7,149 nucleotides of DNA, taken from a bacterium (GTDB lineage: Bacteria > UBP14 > UBA6098 > B30-G16). Under the pieces are notes generated by a model, which ran no database searches, was not told the DNA's origin, and saw only the letters and a program-made list of their open reading frames with translations. Shown one piece after another: positions 1-5,728 of this stretch. The translations under genes and the position numbers were made by a program. Position 1 is the first letter of the stretch. Each line of letters starts with the position of its first letter. The DNA lies in the NCBI GenBank assembly GCA_027064665.1, contig JAMOPH010000364.1, positions 1 through 7,149 on the forward strand, given 5' to 3'.

Positions 1-3000
1 GGCGTATGTCTCCGCATCATACACATATCCCTCAATACATCCAGTGGGTTGAGGCAGAACCGGGAAGACAACATCATCAATATACCAACCGGGATAAGTC
101 ACGCTTCCATCAGACCCGAACCTGAACCTAATGGTGGTGATAGTGCCAGTATAGGCGGAAAGGTCAAAATGAGCCAGATACCAGGTAGAGTCGTGTCCTG
201 TGAATCCCGGTTCATAATCCAGACCCGTCACGCTGGAGTAATCGTATCCACCATCTGGATAAACAATTTCCCAGGTAGAGCCGCCATCAGTGGAAACCTG
301 GACATTGCCACCGTCAAAATGGGTTTCTATATCATACCAATGCCAGAAATACAATTCCGTGATCATAGAGGAATAGGATGAAAGGTCAAAATCAAGAGTC
401 CAGTCGGCATCGTTTTCGTAGTCATCGTCAAGCACAGTAGCCCAGCAGTTGGAACCGGAATGCGCTGCGCTGGGACCGGAAGTGGGGGTTCCCCATTCCC
501 AGCCGATGGTATCAGGATCAGGCACAAAGCCGCCGTCGTCAGCCTCAAAGTCAAAGTGTAGCGGCTCCGGCTGGAGGTAAATCGTGTCAACAATTGTGGT
601 CTCGCCCTCAGTCACGGTGAACAGCCTTGAGGCGCCGGTGCCGTAACCCGTATAGGAAGCCCTTATCGCATAAGTTCCAGCCGGAACAGCCTCAAAGTAA
701 TACATTCCAGAGGCATCCGAAAGGGTGTCCATACCGGTTCCGAGGAGTTCGCACAAAATCCCGGCATCAGGACCGGGTGTATCGGTCAGGTCAACATAGC
801 CTAACACATAGCCCAGATGCACCGGGAAGAGGGTGAAGTCAAGGGTGATGGTATCACCCTCAGCAACGGTTACTACTTCAGTATCCGGCTGCCATCTCTC
901 CTTGGAGGCAACAACTGTGTAAGTTCCCGGTGTCACGAACAACTGATAGAAACCGTCGGAAGCAGTAATATCTGTTGAACTGATGGGACCGGTGGCGGTC
1001 ACAGTAACCCCGCTGTGGTCGGTCTCACCGCTGAGGGTCACATGACCCTGAATGACGGCGTATGAGGTCAACCGTGCCTCAACCATTATGTCATCAAGAT
1101 ACCACCCGGGATAGACCACGCTTCCATCCGACCCGAACTGCCACATAATCATAACACTGGAATCTCCAGCGTAGGCGGAAAGATCAACCACAACCTGCTG
1201 CCAATCGGTGGTGTTTCCGGTGAACGCCCATTCACCGGGGATGCCAGCATTTGAGGAACTGACATTGTCCGGATATCCTCCCCGGGGCGTCACCAAGTTC
1301 CAGGTGGACCCGCCGTCGGTGGAGACCTTTATATTTCCGCCATCATAGCCATCCTCCATATCATACCAGTGCCAGAAGGAGAGCACAATGGGGGCGTCCA
1401 CAAGGGAGAAGTCAAGGGTATCGCTGATAAGGCGCCAGTTGTCGTCGGTGGTGTAATCGCCGTCAAGATTGGTCGCCCACACATTGGCACCGCTGTGGGC
1501 GGTGCCGGGACCGCTGGCAACCTCTCCCCACTCCCAACCGGTGGTATCGGTGGTGTCAGAGGTCCACAGACCACCGTTATCGCTTTCAAGGTCACTTATA
1601 TAAATCGCCGCCATAGGCAGCCTTTCTAAAGTGAAGTTAACCCACTGGGTATCGCCCTCGGTCACGGTGATTCCGGTGACGGTGTCGGCTGTCCAGTGGT
1701 AATCGTAATATGCCACCACATCATAAGTGCCTATCGGCACAAGAATGCAATAATTTCCTGAGGAGGTGGTCACAGCGGAATAAGAAGCAGACCCAATGGC
1801 GGTCACTGTAATTCCAGAGTGGTCAGTTTCTCCGGACAAGGTGGCAGTTCCGCAGATAAAACCGTGAGGCGGCATCTCAGTGGTGAATTTGATAGCCGAA
1901 GGTCCGGGAGGTATAGGTGCTGCACCATCAACAATCCACGAAGAAGAACAATAGGTGCCATCATACAGATAACAAACTCCATCTGTTCCGTCCGCATTCT
2001 CTATTCCGATTGTGGCATCATCAAGTCCAGCATCATCCATCGTCTCATACTTGACTATAATCTCACCGTTCCCGCCAGGAGTGGAAACAGCAGTGGGATT
2101 GATCAGCATAACCTCAAAGTTGTAATATTCCGTCTCATACCACTCTTTGGCGTTATACCACTCAATGATGAATGTATCTCCAGCGGTATAAGTGTAAACT
2201 GCGCCATCTGACATATCAAGGTCATCCCACAGGGGGGCGACAAAGTTATCAATGTCAGAAGAAGTGGACGGAATTGTATCGTTAGAAAGTTCGCTCGTCC
2301 CCGGGTCGCTTCCAAACACAACCCAGCCGTTGGTGCTAACATAAACGGTAGTGTAATCGTTCCCATAGAACTTAAAGGTGAACGGGAGAGTAACCGCCGC
2401 TCGGCTCTCATCAGCGCTAATTCCGAGGTCGGTTCCCACACTGGTGATGTCCCTGAACACATTATCGGGAGCCACGGCATAGGGGTCAGTGTTGTCATAG
2501 GCGTAATAGTTGCCCACCACCACAAGTTCGAAGGTATCAGAATAGCCAACGCTGGAAGGGATGTAGGTGTCCTCAGCCTGGAAATAGTATCTTATGGTTG
2601 ACCAGCCGGGCTGAGAGGGGATTTCACCAGCGTAAGTTCCTCTGCCGTTGCCATCTATGGACACCGGGTCCAGAGAGAAACAGGTAAATGTCCCCGAAAA
2701 ACCTGCCCCACAATCCACATCGTAGCACAACTGTGCAGTGGAGGGGCTGACGCCGGTGACATCGTCAATGTAAACTGTCTCAGGATAAGAGGTCATTGTG
2801 TGGGGATATGTGGGATGATAATAGGTGGCGTGGTCAAAGGAGGGGGGTGCAGGTTCGGACACAAAAGCCGCCACCCACACAGAGTCAACCATCATACACA
2901 CACCATTATATATGTTGTAGACGAAAGCAATTTTGGTGGTTCCGGTAAGAGGATGGGACAAATTATCAATTCTCATCGTGACTGAATTTATCTCCGTCCC

Positions 3001-3387
3001 AGACGCCGCAGGATAAACCGCCAGAGTCTCCACCCAGGTCACTCCATCATCGGTGGAAAGAACCACCATAGCCTGCCCGGTGTTGCCAGTATAGTGATTA
3101 ATCTGATACCAGTAATGAAGCACTATGGAATCGGCGGGAGTAGTGCCATCGAAAGAATTGGTAATAAGCCAGTCGTTCTCAGCCATCACATTGTTCGCAT
3201 CAATACGGGCAGTTTGAGTAGAGGAATGAAGATACCAACTGTTCGGTCCCGCCAGGTCCTGCGTGTCCCAGCCCGAGGGCGGAAAACCAGGACCATCAAA
3301 ATTTTCCGGTCCTACAAGATAGGTTGGGGTCTGCGCAAACACAAGACCTGCAACCAGCATCAGCACCCAAACACTTCGCCTCAACAT
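1..3387 (-). CDS. Large secreted multidomain protein, 3' end off window (choice-of-anchor J / MAM-like and carboxypeptidase-regulatory-like modules)
   Basis: The reading frame is open without a stop from an ATG at 3387 to base 1, giving the first 1,129 residues of a longer protein. The start is set by an AAAGGAGGT Shine-Dalgarno three to four bases upstream and by a typical signal peptide, MLRRSVWVLMLVAGLVFA, with probable cleavage before QT. Rough domains: choice-of-anchor J-like 20-175 (GWDTQ, STDDGVTW); Ig-like 176-292; nidogen-like beta region 295-505 (VSTNGWVVFG, APLWDDLD, ATIGIEN); carboxypeptidase-regulatory-like 506-588; MAM-like 590-772; carboxypeptidase-regulatory-like 774-856 and 858-935; MAM-like 942-1110; and the start of another regulatory-like module at 1116 (GCIEGYVYDAET). 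No catalytic domain or membrane segment after the signal is visible. Asp-, Gly- and Thr-rich beta modules suggest a cell-surface or exported adhesin or structural protein, or the accessory part of an exoenzyme. A C-terminal sorting domain would lie outside the window. The domain assignments are by motif recognition; the exact function is unknown. Confidence 0.88.
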   Translation of the reverse strand, partial: MLRRSVWVLMLVAGLVFAQTPTYLVGPENFDGPGFPPSGWDTQDLAGPNSWYLHSSTQTARIDANNVMAENDWLITNSFDGTTPADSIVLHYWYQINHYTGNTGQAMVVLSTDDGVTWVETLAVYPAASGTEINSVTMRIDNLSHPLTGTTKIAFVYNIYNGVCMMVDSVWVAAFVSEPAPPSFDHATYYHPTYPHTMTSYPETVYIDDVTGVSPSTAQLCYDVDCGAGFSGTFTCFSLDPVSIDGNGRGTYAGEIPSQPGWSTIRYYFQAEDTYIPSSVGYSDTFELVVVGNYYAYDNTDPYAVAPDNVFRDITSVGTDLGISADESRAAVTLPFTFKFYGNDYTTVYVSTNGWVVFGSDPGTSELSNDTIPSTSSDIDNFVAPLWDDLDMSDGAVYTYTAGDTFIIEWYNAKEWYETEYYNFEVMLINPTAVSTPGGNGEIIVKYETMDDAGLDDATIGIENADGTDGVCYLYDGTYCSSSWIVDGAAPIPPGPSAIKFTTEMPPHGFICGTATLSGETDHSGITVTAIGSASYSAVTTSSGNYCILVPIGTYDVVAYYDYHWTADTVTGITVTEGDTQWVNFTLERLPMAAIYISDLESDNGGLWTSDTTDTTGWEWGEVASGPGTAHSGANVWATNLDGDYTTDDNWRLISDTLDFSLVDAPIVLSFWHWYDMEDGYDGGNIKVSTDGGSTWNLVTPRGGYPDNVSSSNAGIPGEWAFTGNTTDWQQVVVDLSAYAGDSSVMIMWQFGSDGSVVYPGWYLDDIMVEARLTSYAVIQGHVTLSGETDHSGVTVTATGPISSTDITASDGFYQLFVTPGTYTVVASKERWQPDTEVVTVAEGDTITLDFTLFPVHLGYVLGYVDLTDTPGPDAGILCELLGTGMDTLSDASGMYYFEAVPAGTYAIRASYTGYGTGASRLFTVTEGETTIVDTIYLQPEPLHFDFEADDGGFVPDPDTIGWEWGTPTSGPSAAHSGSNCWATVLDDDYENDADWTLDFDLSSYSSMITELYFWHWYDIETHFDGGNVQVSTDGGSTWEIVYPDGGYDYSSVTGLDYEPGFTGHDSTWYLAHFDLSAYTGTITTIRFRFGSDGSVTYPGWYIDDVVFPVLPQPTGCIEGYVYDAETYA
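58..564 (-). repeat. MAM-like repeat module, second copy
   Basis: This stretch encodes residues about 942-1110 of the large secreted protein. It repeats the module at 1072-1620 in the same order: a W-E-W-G segment, an AHSG-N-WAT segment, a FWHWYD segment, STDGGSTW, DLSAY, and FGSDGSVTYPGWYIDDV. The best-conserved part at DNA level is about 72-117, matching about 1092-1137; the FGSDGSV motifs are 339 codons apart. This is an intragenic duplication, not a mobile element. Confidence 0.85.
1072..1620 (-). repeat. MAM-like repeat module, first copy
   Basis: This stretch encodes residues about 590-772 of the large secreted protein and is the partner of the module at 58-564. Shared landmarks are WEWG, AHSGANVWATNLD, SFWHWYDME, STDGGSTW, DLSAYAG and FGSDGSVVYPGWYLDDI. 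The fold suggested is the jelly-roll type of MAM, choice-of-anchor J and immune-inhibitor-A C-terminal domains, which bind carbohydrate or protein on the cell surface. The divergence between copies is greater than expected for a recent duplication. Confidence 0.85.
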
Positions 3388-3432
3388 CTCTACCTCCTTT
3401 GATTTTTTCTTTTTCCTAATCAGGATAAAACA

Positions 3433-3461
3433 AAAATACTTTCTTATGGGCTTTATGTCAA
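3433..3461 (-). promoter_or_regulatory. Promoter of the large secreted protein gene
   Basis: On the minus strand a perfect -35 box TTGACA (3461-3456) is followed after 17 bases by TATTTT (3438-3433). A transcript would start near 3426 and leave a leader of about 40 bases before the ATG at 3387, with the AAAGGAGGT ribosome site in it. The -10 box matches the consensus at four of six positions; the spacing is ideal. Confidence 0.6.
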
Positions 3462-3474
3462 GCATAACTTGACA
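3456..3474. repeat. 19-base inverted repeat formed by two back-to-back -35 boxes
   Basis: The sequence TGTCAAGCATAACTTGACA is a perfect inverted repeat with 7-base arms and a 5-base centre. Each arm carries a TTGACA -35 box facing outward, one for the secreted protein gene and one for buk. The same geometry recurs at 5647-5665. It could be purely a divergent promoter, or additionally an operator for a dimeric regulator that would affect both genes. Confidence 0.7.
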
Positions 3475-3498
3475 CAAAGTTTTTTCCAAATTTATTTT
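3469..3498 (+). promoter_or_regulatory. Promoter of buk
   Basis: A perfect TTGACA (3469-3474) is followed after 18 bases by TATTTT (3493-3498). The start of transcription would be near 3505, giving a leader of about 35 bases before the buk ATG. The leader contains GGAGGG immediately before the start codon. Confidence 0.55.
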
Positions 3499-3539
3499 GT
3501 AAACGCAACTTCTTTCTCAATACAAAAAATGGAGGGAAA

Positions 3540-4640
3540 ATGAAAAAGCAAGGCAAATTTAGGGTGCTGGTCATAAATCCCGGCTCCACCAGCACAAAGG
3601 TCGCTGTGTTTGACGATGAAACCCAGATTTTTTCAAAAACTCTCCGCCACTCAACCGAGGAACTCGCTCCATATCCCGATATCGCCAGCCAGTATCCGTT
3701 CAGGGAAAAGGTAATTTTGCAGTCTCTTGCCGAGGCAGAAATTGACCTAAAATCGCTTGATGCCGTTGTGGGGCGCGGCGGACTTTTATACCCCCTTGAG
3801 GGCGGCACCTACGAGGTCAACGAAATTATGCTTCAACACCTTCGCCAGGGCGTTCAGGGACAGCACGCATCAAATTTAGGCGGAATTCTGGCAAAATCCA
3901 TCGCCGACGATGCCGGCGGAATCCCGGCATTCATCGTTGACCCCGTGGTGGTTGATGAGATGGAGCCGGTGGCAAAACTTTCGGGACATCCGCTTCTGCC
4001 GCGAAGATCAATTTTCCACGCCCTCAACCAGAAGGCGGTCGCCCGCCAAGCCGCCGAAAAACTGGGCAAAAAATACGAGGAAGTCAACCTTATTGTGGCG
4101 CATATGGGCGGCGGGATTTCTGTGGGCGCCCACAAAAAGGGCAGGGTGGTTGATGTCAACAATGCGCTCAACGGCGATGGTCCTTTCGCACCCGAACGCA
4201 GCGGCGGACTTCCTGCCGGCGATCTGGTTAAACTGTGCTTTTCCGGGAAATACTCGCAGGACGAGATTATGAAAATGCTCCGCGGCGCCGGCGGTATGGT
4301 GGCATATTTAGGCACCAACGACCTCCGCGAGGCGAAAAAGAGAATCGCTCAGGGCGACGATTTCGCAAAACTGGTGGTTGAGGCGATGGCTTATCAGGTC
4401 GCCAAGGAAATCGGACTTCTGGCAACCGTCCTCAAGGGCGAGGTGGATGCCATCGCCCTCACCGGCGGACTGGCATACGACGAGGATTTCGTCAATATGA
4501 TAAAGGAACGCACCCAGTGGATTGCGCCGATATATGTTTTCCCCGGCGAGGCGGAGATGGAGGCGCTTGCTCAGGGTGCCTTGAGAGTCCTGCGCGGCGA
4601 GGAAAAACCAAAACAATACACCGGGAAAAAACCGGAGTGA
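3540..4640 (+). CDS. buk: Butyrate kinase
   Basis: This 366-residue protein is a member of the ASKHA acetate/butyrate kinase family and would convert butyryl phosphate plus ADP to butyrate plus ATP in the cytoplasm, the energy-yielding last step of the phosphotransbutyrylase-kinase route; some members prefer branched-chain acids. Seen in the sequence: the N-terminal phosphate loop INPGSTSTK (12-20), HMGGGISVGAH (188-198), the family signature ERSGGLPAGDLVKLCFSGKY (219-238), GGMVAYLGTND, and the C-terminal LTGGLAYDE (307-315). The length is near the usual 355-360, slightly extended by a charged tail. The ATG is supported by GGAGGG four bases upstream. It stands alone between its own promoter and terminator; no phosphate butyryltransferase (ptb) gene is next to it, unlike the classical clostridial ptb-buk operon. 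The family assignment is firm; substrate chain preference cannot be read from sequence. Confidence 0.95.
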   Translation: MKKQGKFRVLVINPGSTSTKVAVFDDETQIFSKTLRHSTEELAPYPDIASQYPFREKVILQSLAEAEIDLKSLDAVVGRGGLLYPLEGGTYEVNEIMLQHLRQGVQGQHASNLGGILAKSIADDAGGIPAFIVDPVVVDEMEPVAKLSGHPLLPRRSIFHALNQKAVARQAAEKLGKKYEEVNLIVAHMGGGISVGAHKKGRVVDVNNALNGDGPFAPERSGGLPAGDLVKLCFSGKYSQDEIMKMLRGAGGMVAYLGTNDLREAKKRIAQGDDFAKLVVEAMAYQVAKEIGLLATVLKGEVDAIALTGGLAYDEDFVNMIKERTQWIAPIYVFPGEAEMEALAQGALRVLRGEEKPKQYTGKKPE

Positions 4641-4667
4641 AAATTTCAACGGAAAGGTGGAAACCTC

Positions 4668-4697
4668 ATCCGGGGGTCAGACGGCTCCCGGATTTTT
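4668..4697 (+). terminator. Intrinsic terminator after buk
   Basis: ATCCGGG (4668-4674) pairs with CCCGGAT (4687-4693), and the stem is followed directly by a run of T to 4697. It begins 28 bases after the buk stop. The T-run overlaps the stop codon of the convergent NYN gene (4696-4698). On the minus strand the hairpin has no T-run, so it is expected to work mainly for buk. Confidence 0.8.
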
Positions 4698-5238
4698 ATT
4701 CATACACCTCGTATGGGAATTTGATTGTGTAGTCCGCTTCCTGCGAAAGTTGATAACTAAAATTGTGGGGAAGTTTCACCACTGCGATTTGCTTCCCCAA
4801 CCTTTTTATCAAAGAAAAGCAGTATGAAAAGTCGGCGTCTCCGCTCACAAGCACAGCAATATCGTATAAATCGTTCACCGCCCCTTCTATCATATCAGTG
4901 ACCAATTTCACATCCACGCCTTTTTCCCGAGGAAATCCTTCCGATGAATAGCGGAGCCTGCCCAACTTAACTTCCCACAAATCCCATTTTCTTAACATAT
5001 CAAGAAATCTCTGGGTTTTCTTAAAATTCTCCGGTTCTCTCTCCATATCGGGCATAGCGGAGTAAAAATATACTCTCCTTAAAACCACTTTTTTCTCAAA
5101 CTTTTCAAGAATATCTTTTACAAGTTGATCGTAATCGATCTTGCCAATAAGATCCATTTCTTTGAGAGTCTTGTAAAGGTTACTTCCGCCAATAAATACC
5201 TCAACCCTGTAGGGAGTTGAATTTTCCACCAAAACCAT
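4696..5238 (-). CDS. NYN-domain (LabA/DUF88-like) protein with altered first active-site position
   Basis: This 180-residue protein has the PIN-like NYN fold, a family of metal-dependent RNases and RNA-processing factors. Seen: the first strand VEVFIGGSNLY (12-22), a central KGVDVKLVTDM (106-116) with Asp109 and Asp115, and VLVSGDADF (129-137) with Asp134 and Asp136, followed by a helix and the LVV-type strand IAVVKLPH. The domain nearly fills the protein; there is no OST-HTH or other partner domain. Oddly, the first motif, normally FIDG-NL, reads FIGGSNL, so the usual first metal-binding Asp is Gly17 (codon GGC). The ATG at 5238 is supported by GGGGGTG five bases upstream. The gene converges on buk and is preceded by a structured leader at 5239-5368. 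Family assignment is good; whether it is still a nuclease is open. Confidence 0.88.
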   Translation of the reverse strand: MVLVENSTPYRVEVFIGGSNLYKTLKEMDLIGKIDYDQLVKDILEKFEKKVVLRRVYFYSAMPDMEREPENFKKTQRFLDMLRKWDLWEVKLGRLRYSSEGFPREKGVDVKLVTDMIEGAVNDLYDIAVLVSGDADFSYCFSLIKRLGKQIAVVKLPHNFSYQLSQEADYTIKFPYEVYE

Positions 5239-5368
5239 CTTTTCACCCCCAAATCCTCGCCAAAAAATAACCCGCCGTTGGCTTTCCGAGTGCCTTTCAG
5301 CCCCGGAGCAACGGCGGGGACCTTAATCAACTGGCAGTTCCCCTCGAAACTGCCAGGGCTTTATTTTT
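5239..5368 (-). promoter_or_regulatory. Structured leader of the NYN gene, possible attenuator
   Basis: From a likely start near 5368 the minus-strand transcript would have about 130 untranslated bases, against about 35-40 for the other genes here. It folds into a first hairpin (CTGGCAGTT/AACTGCCAG, 9 base pairs, 5331-5356, 8-base loop) and a second, longer one (5271-5318), then a T-rich run, and finally the GGGGGTG ribosome site. The first loop contains GGGGA (5343-5339), complementary to UCCCC (5320-5316) at the foot of the second stem. I do not recognise a known riboswitch class. An alternative is a small RNA of about 105 bases ending at the T-run, with the NYN gene served by readthrough. 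Confidence 0.5.
5262..5318 (-). terminator. Terminator-like hairpin in the NYN leader
   Basis: On the minus strand CCCGCCGTTG (5318-5309) pairs perfectly with CAACGGCGGG (5280-5271) around a 28-base loop, which can itself form a short TCCG/CGGA stem. The stem is followed by TTATTTTTT (5270-5262). The G+C-rich stem plus T-run is the form of an intrinsic terminator, yet it lies only 24 bases before the NYN start codon and downstream of the apparent promoter. That position suggests attenuation, or the 3' end of a small RNA. Confidence 0.55.
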
Positions 5369-5375
5369 CATATTA

Positions 5376-5403
5376 TGAATATCCCTGAGAAAGTATTTGT
5401 CAA
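5376..5403 (-). promoter_or_regulatory. Putative promoter of the NYN gene leader
   Basis: A perfect TTGACA (5403-5398) lies 16 bases before TATTCA (5381-5376) on the minus strand. The -10 box is only fair; CATAAT slightly further down is a better hexamer but at too long a spacing (20). Transcription would start near 5368, just before the two leader hairpins. Confidence 0.45.
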
Positions 5404-5455
5404 GGAAAATATTGTGTAATTGACCATTGCCATTAAAACAATGCATTACCTATAG

Positions 5456-5476
5456 AAAAACCCGCGCCGCGGGGTT
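5456..5476 (-). terminator. Intrinsic terminator downstream of tRNA-Arg
   Basis: On the minus strand AACCC-C-GC and GC-GGGTT form a 7-base-pair stem with one bulged C and a GGC loop, followed by TTTTT (5460-5456, the first two T being part of the stem). It lies about 60 bases past the tRNA 3' end, a usual place for the terminator of a single tRNA gene. Confidence 0.6.
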
Positions 5477-5538
5477 CGAGGTCGCAGACCCTTTCCATTG
5501 GCGGGGAACTCCAAGTTTTCCACGAAGAAATAAAGAAA

Positions 5539-5612
5539 CGCGCCCTGCAGGATTCGAACCTGCGACCTTCGGATTCGTAGTCCGACGCTCTATCCAGCTG
5601 AGCTAAGGGCGC
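5539..5612 (-). tRNA. tRNA-Arg (anticodon ACG)
   Basis: A complete 74-base cloverleaf is visible: acceptor GCGCCCT/AGGGCGC, D stem GCTC/GAGC, anticodon stem TCGGA/TCCGA with loop CTACGAA, a 5-base variable loop, and T stem GCAGG/CCTGC with loop TTCGAAT. The discriminator is G and CCA is not encoded. The anticodon ACG (complement of 5576-5578) reads CGN arginine codons; in bacteria its first base is normally converted to inosine by TadA, allowing CGU, CGC and CGA. The many CGC codons in neighbouring genes fit this. Confidence 0.97.
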
Positions 5613-5624
5613 GTGCAAATAAAA

Positions 5625-5652
5625 ATAATATGGCCCCTGCCGATTTTGTCAA
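5625..5652 (-). promoter_or_regulatory. Promoter of tRNA-Arg
   Basis: TTGACA (5652-5647) is separated by 16 bases from TATTAT (5630-5625), five of six matches to the consensus. The start would be near 5618, about six bases before the mature tRNA 5' end, as expected for a tRNA promoter. Confidence 0.65.
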
Positions 5653-5665
5653 AGATTTTTTGACA
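5647..5665. repeat. 19-base inverted repeat formed by two back-to-back -35 boxes, second copy
   Basis: TGTCAAAGATTTTTTGACA is an inverted repeat with 7-base arms and a 5-base centre, with the same geometry as the one at 3456-3474. Its two outward TTGACA boxes serve tRNA-Arg on the minus strand and yebC on the plus strand. Confidence 0.7.
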
Positions 5666-5687
5666 TTCTCGGCAAAATCAATATCTT
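5660..5687 (+). promoter_or_regulatory. Promoter of yebC-comF
   Basis: TTGACA (5660-5665) is followed after 16 bases by TATCTT (5682-5687), four of six matches. The start near 5694 would leave a leader of about 35 bases with the GGAGGAGG ribosome site. Confidence 0.5.
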
Positions 5688-5728
5688 TATCAATGGAACT
5701 GTCCTGGAAAACAGGGAGGAGGTTTTAT

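Noticed and set aside
1819..2549. Open frames on both strands at 1819-2211 (plus) and 2103-2549 (minus)
   Set aside because: Both are shadows of the continuous 1-3387 minus frame, which has a signal peptide, domain motifs and a ribosome site.
3854..4318. Minus-strand 154-codon frame and plus-strand 120-codon frame inside buk
   Set aside because: They overlap a fully conserved butyrate kinase and show low-complexity composition without family motifs.
5118..5330. Minus-strand 70-codon frame containing VAPGLKGTRKANGG
   Set aside because: It reads through the second leader hairpin and overlaps the start of the NYN gene in another frame; no ribosome site, and the base pairing explains the sequence better.
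5331..5370. Hairpin 1 of the leader read as a plus-strand terminator (stem followed by GGCTTTATTTTT)
   Set aside because: There is no plus-strand gene or transcript upstream of it between 4700 and 5330 for it to end, and the T-run is not adjacent to the stem. It remains possible as a block to readthrough from buk.
5466..5500. TTCGAGGTCGCAG patch resembling part of a tRNA T arm
   Set aside because: No acceptor, D or anticodon stem can be built around it on either strand; the shared 7-base GTCGCAG is too little for a tRNA remnant.
5433..5618. Minus-strand 61-codon frame with the peptide LAQLDRASDYESEGRRFESC
   Set aside because: It is the tRNA-Arg gene translated. This peptide is a well-known false protein call from bacterial tRNA genes.
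5630..5728. Upstream extension of yebC to an ATG at 5630
   Set aside because: The extra 33 residues are not part of the conserved YebC start, cover the promoter and inverted repeat, and have no ribosome site, while GGAGGAGG precedes 5729.
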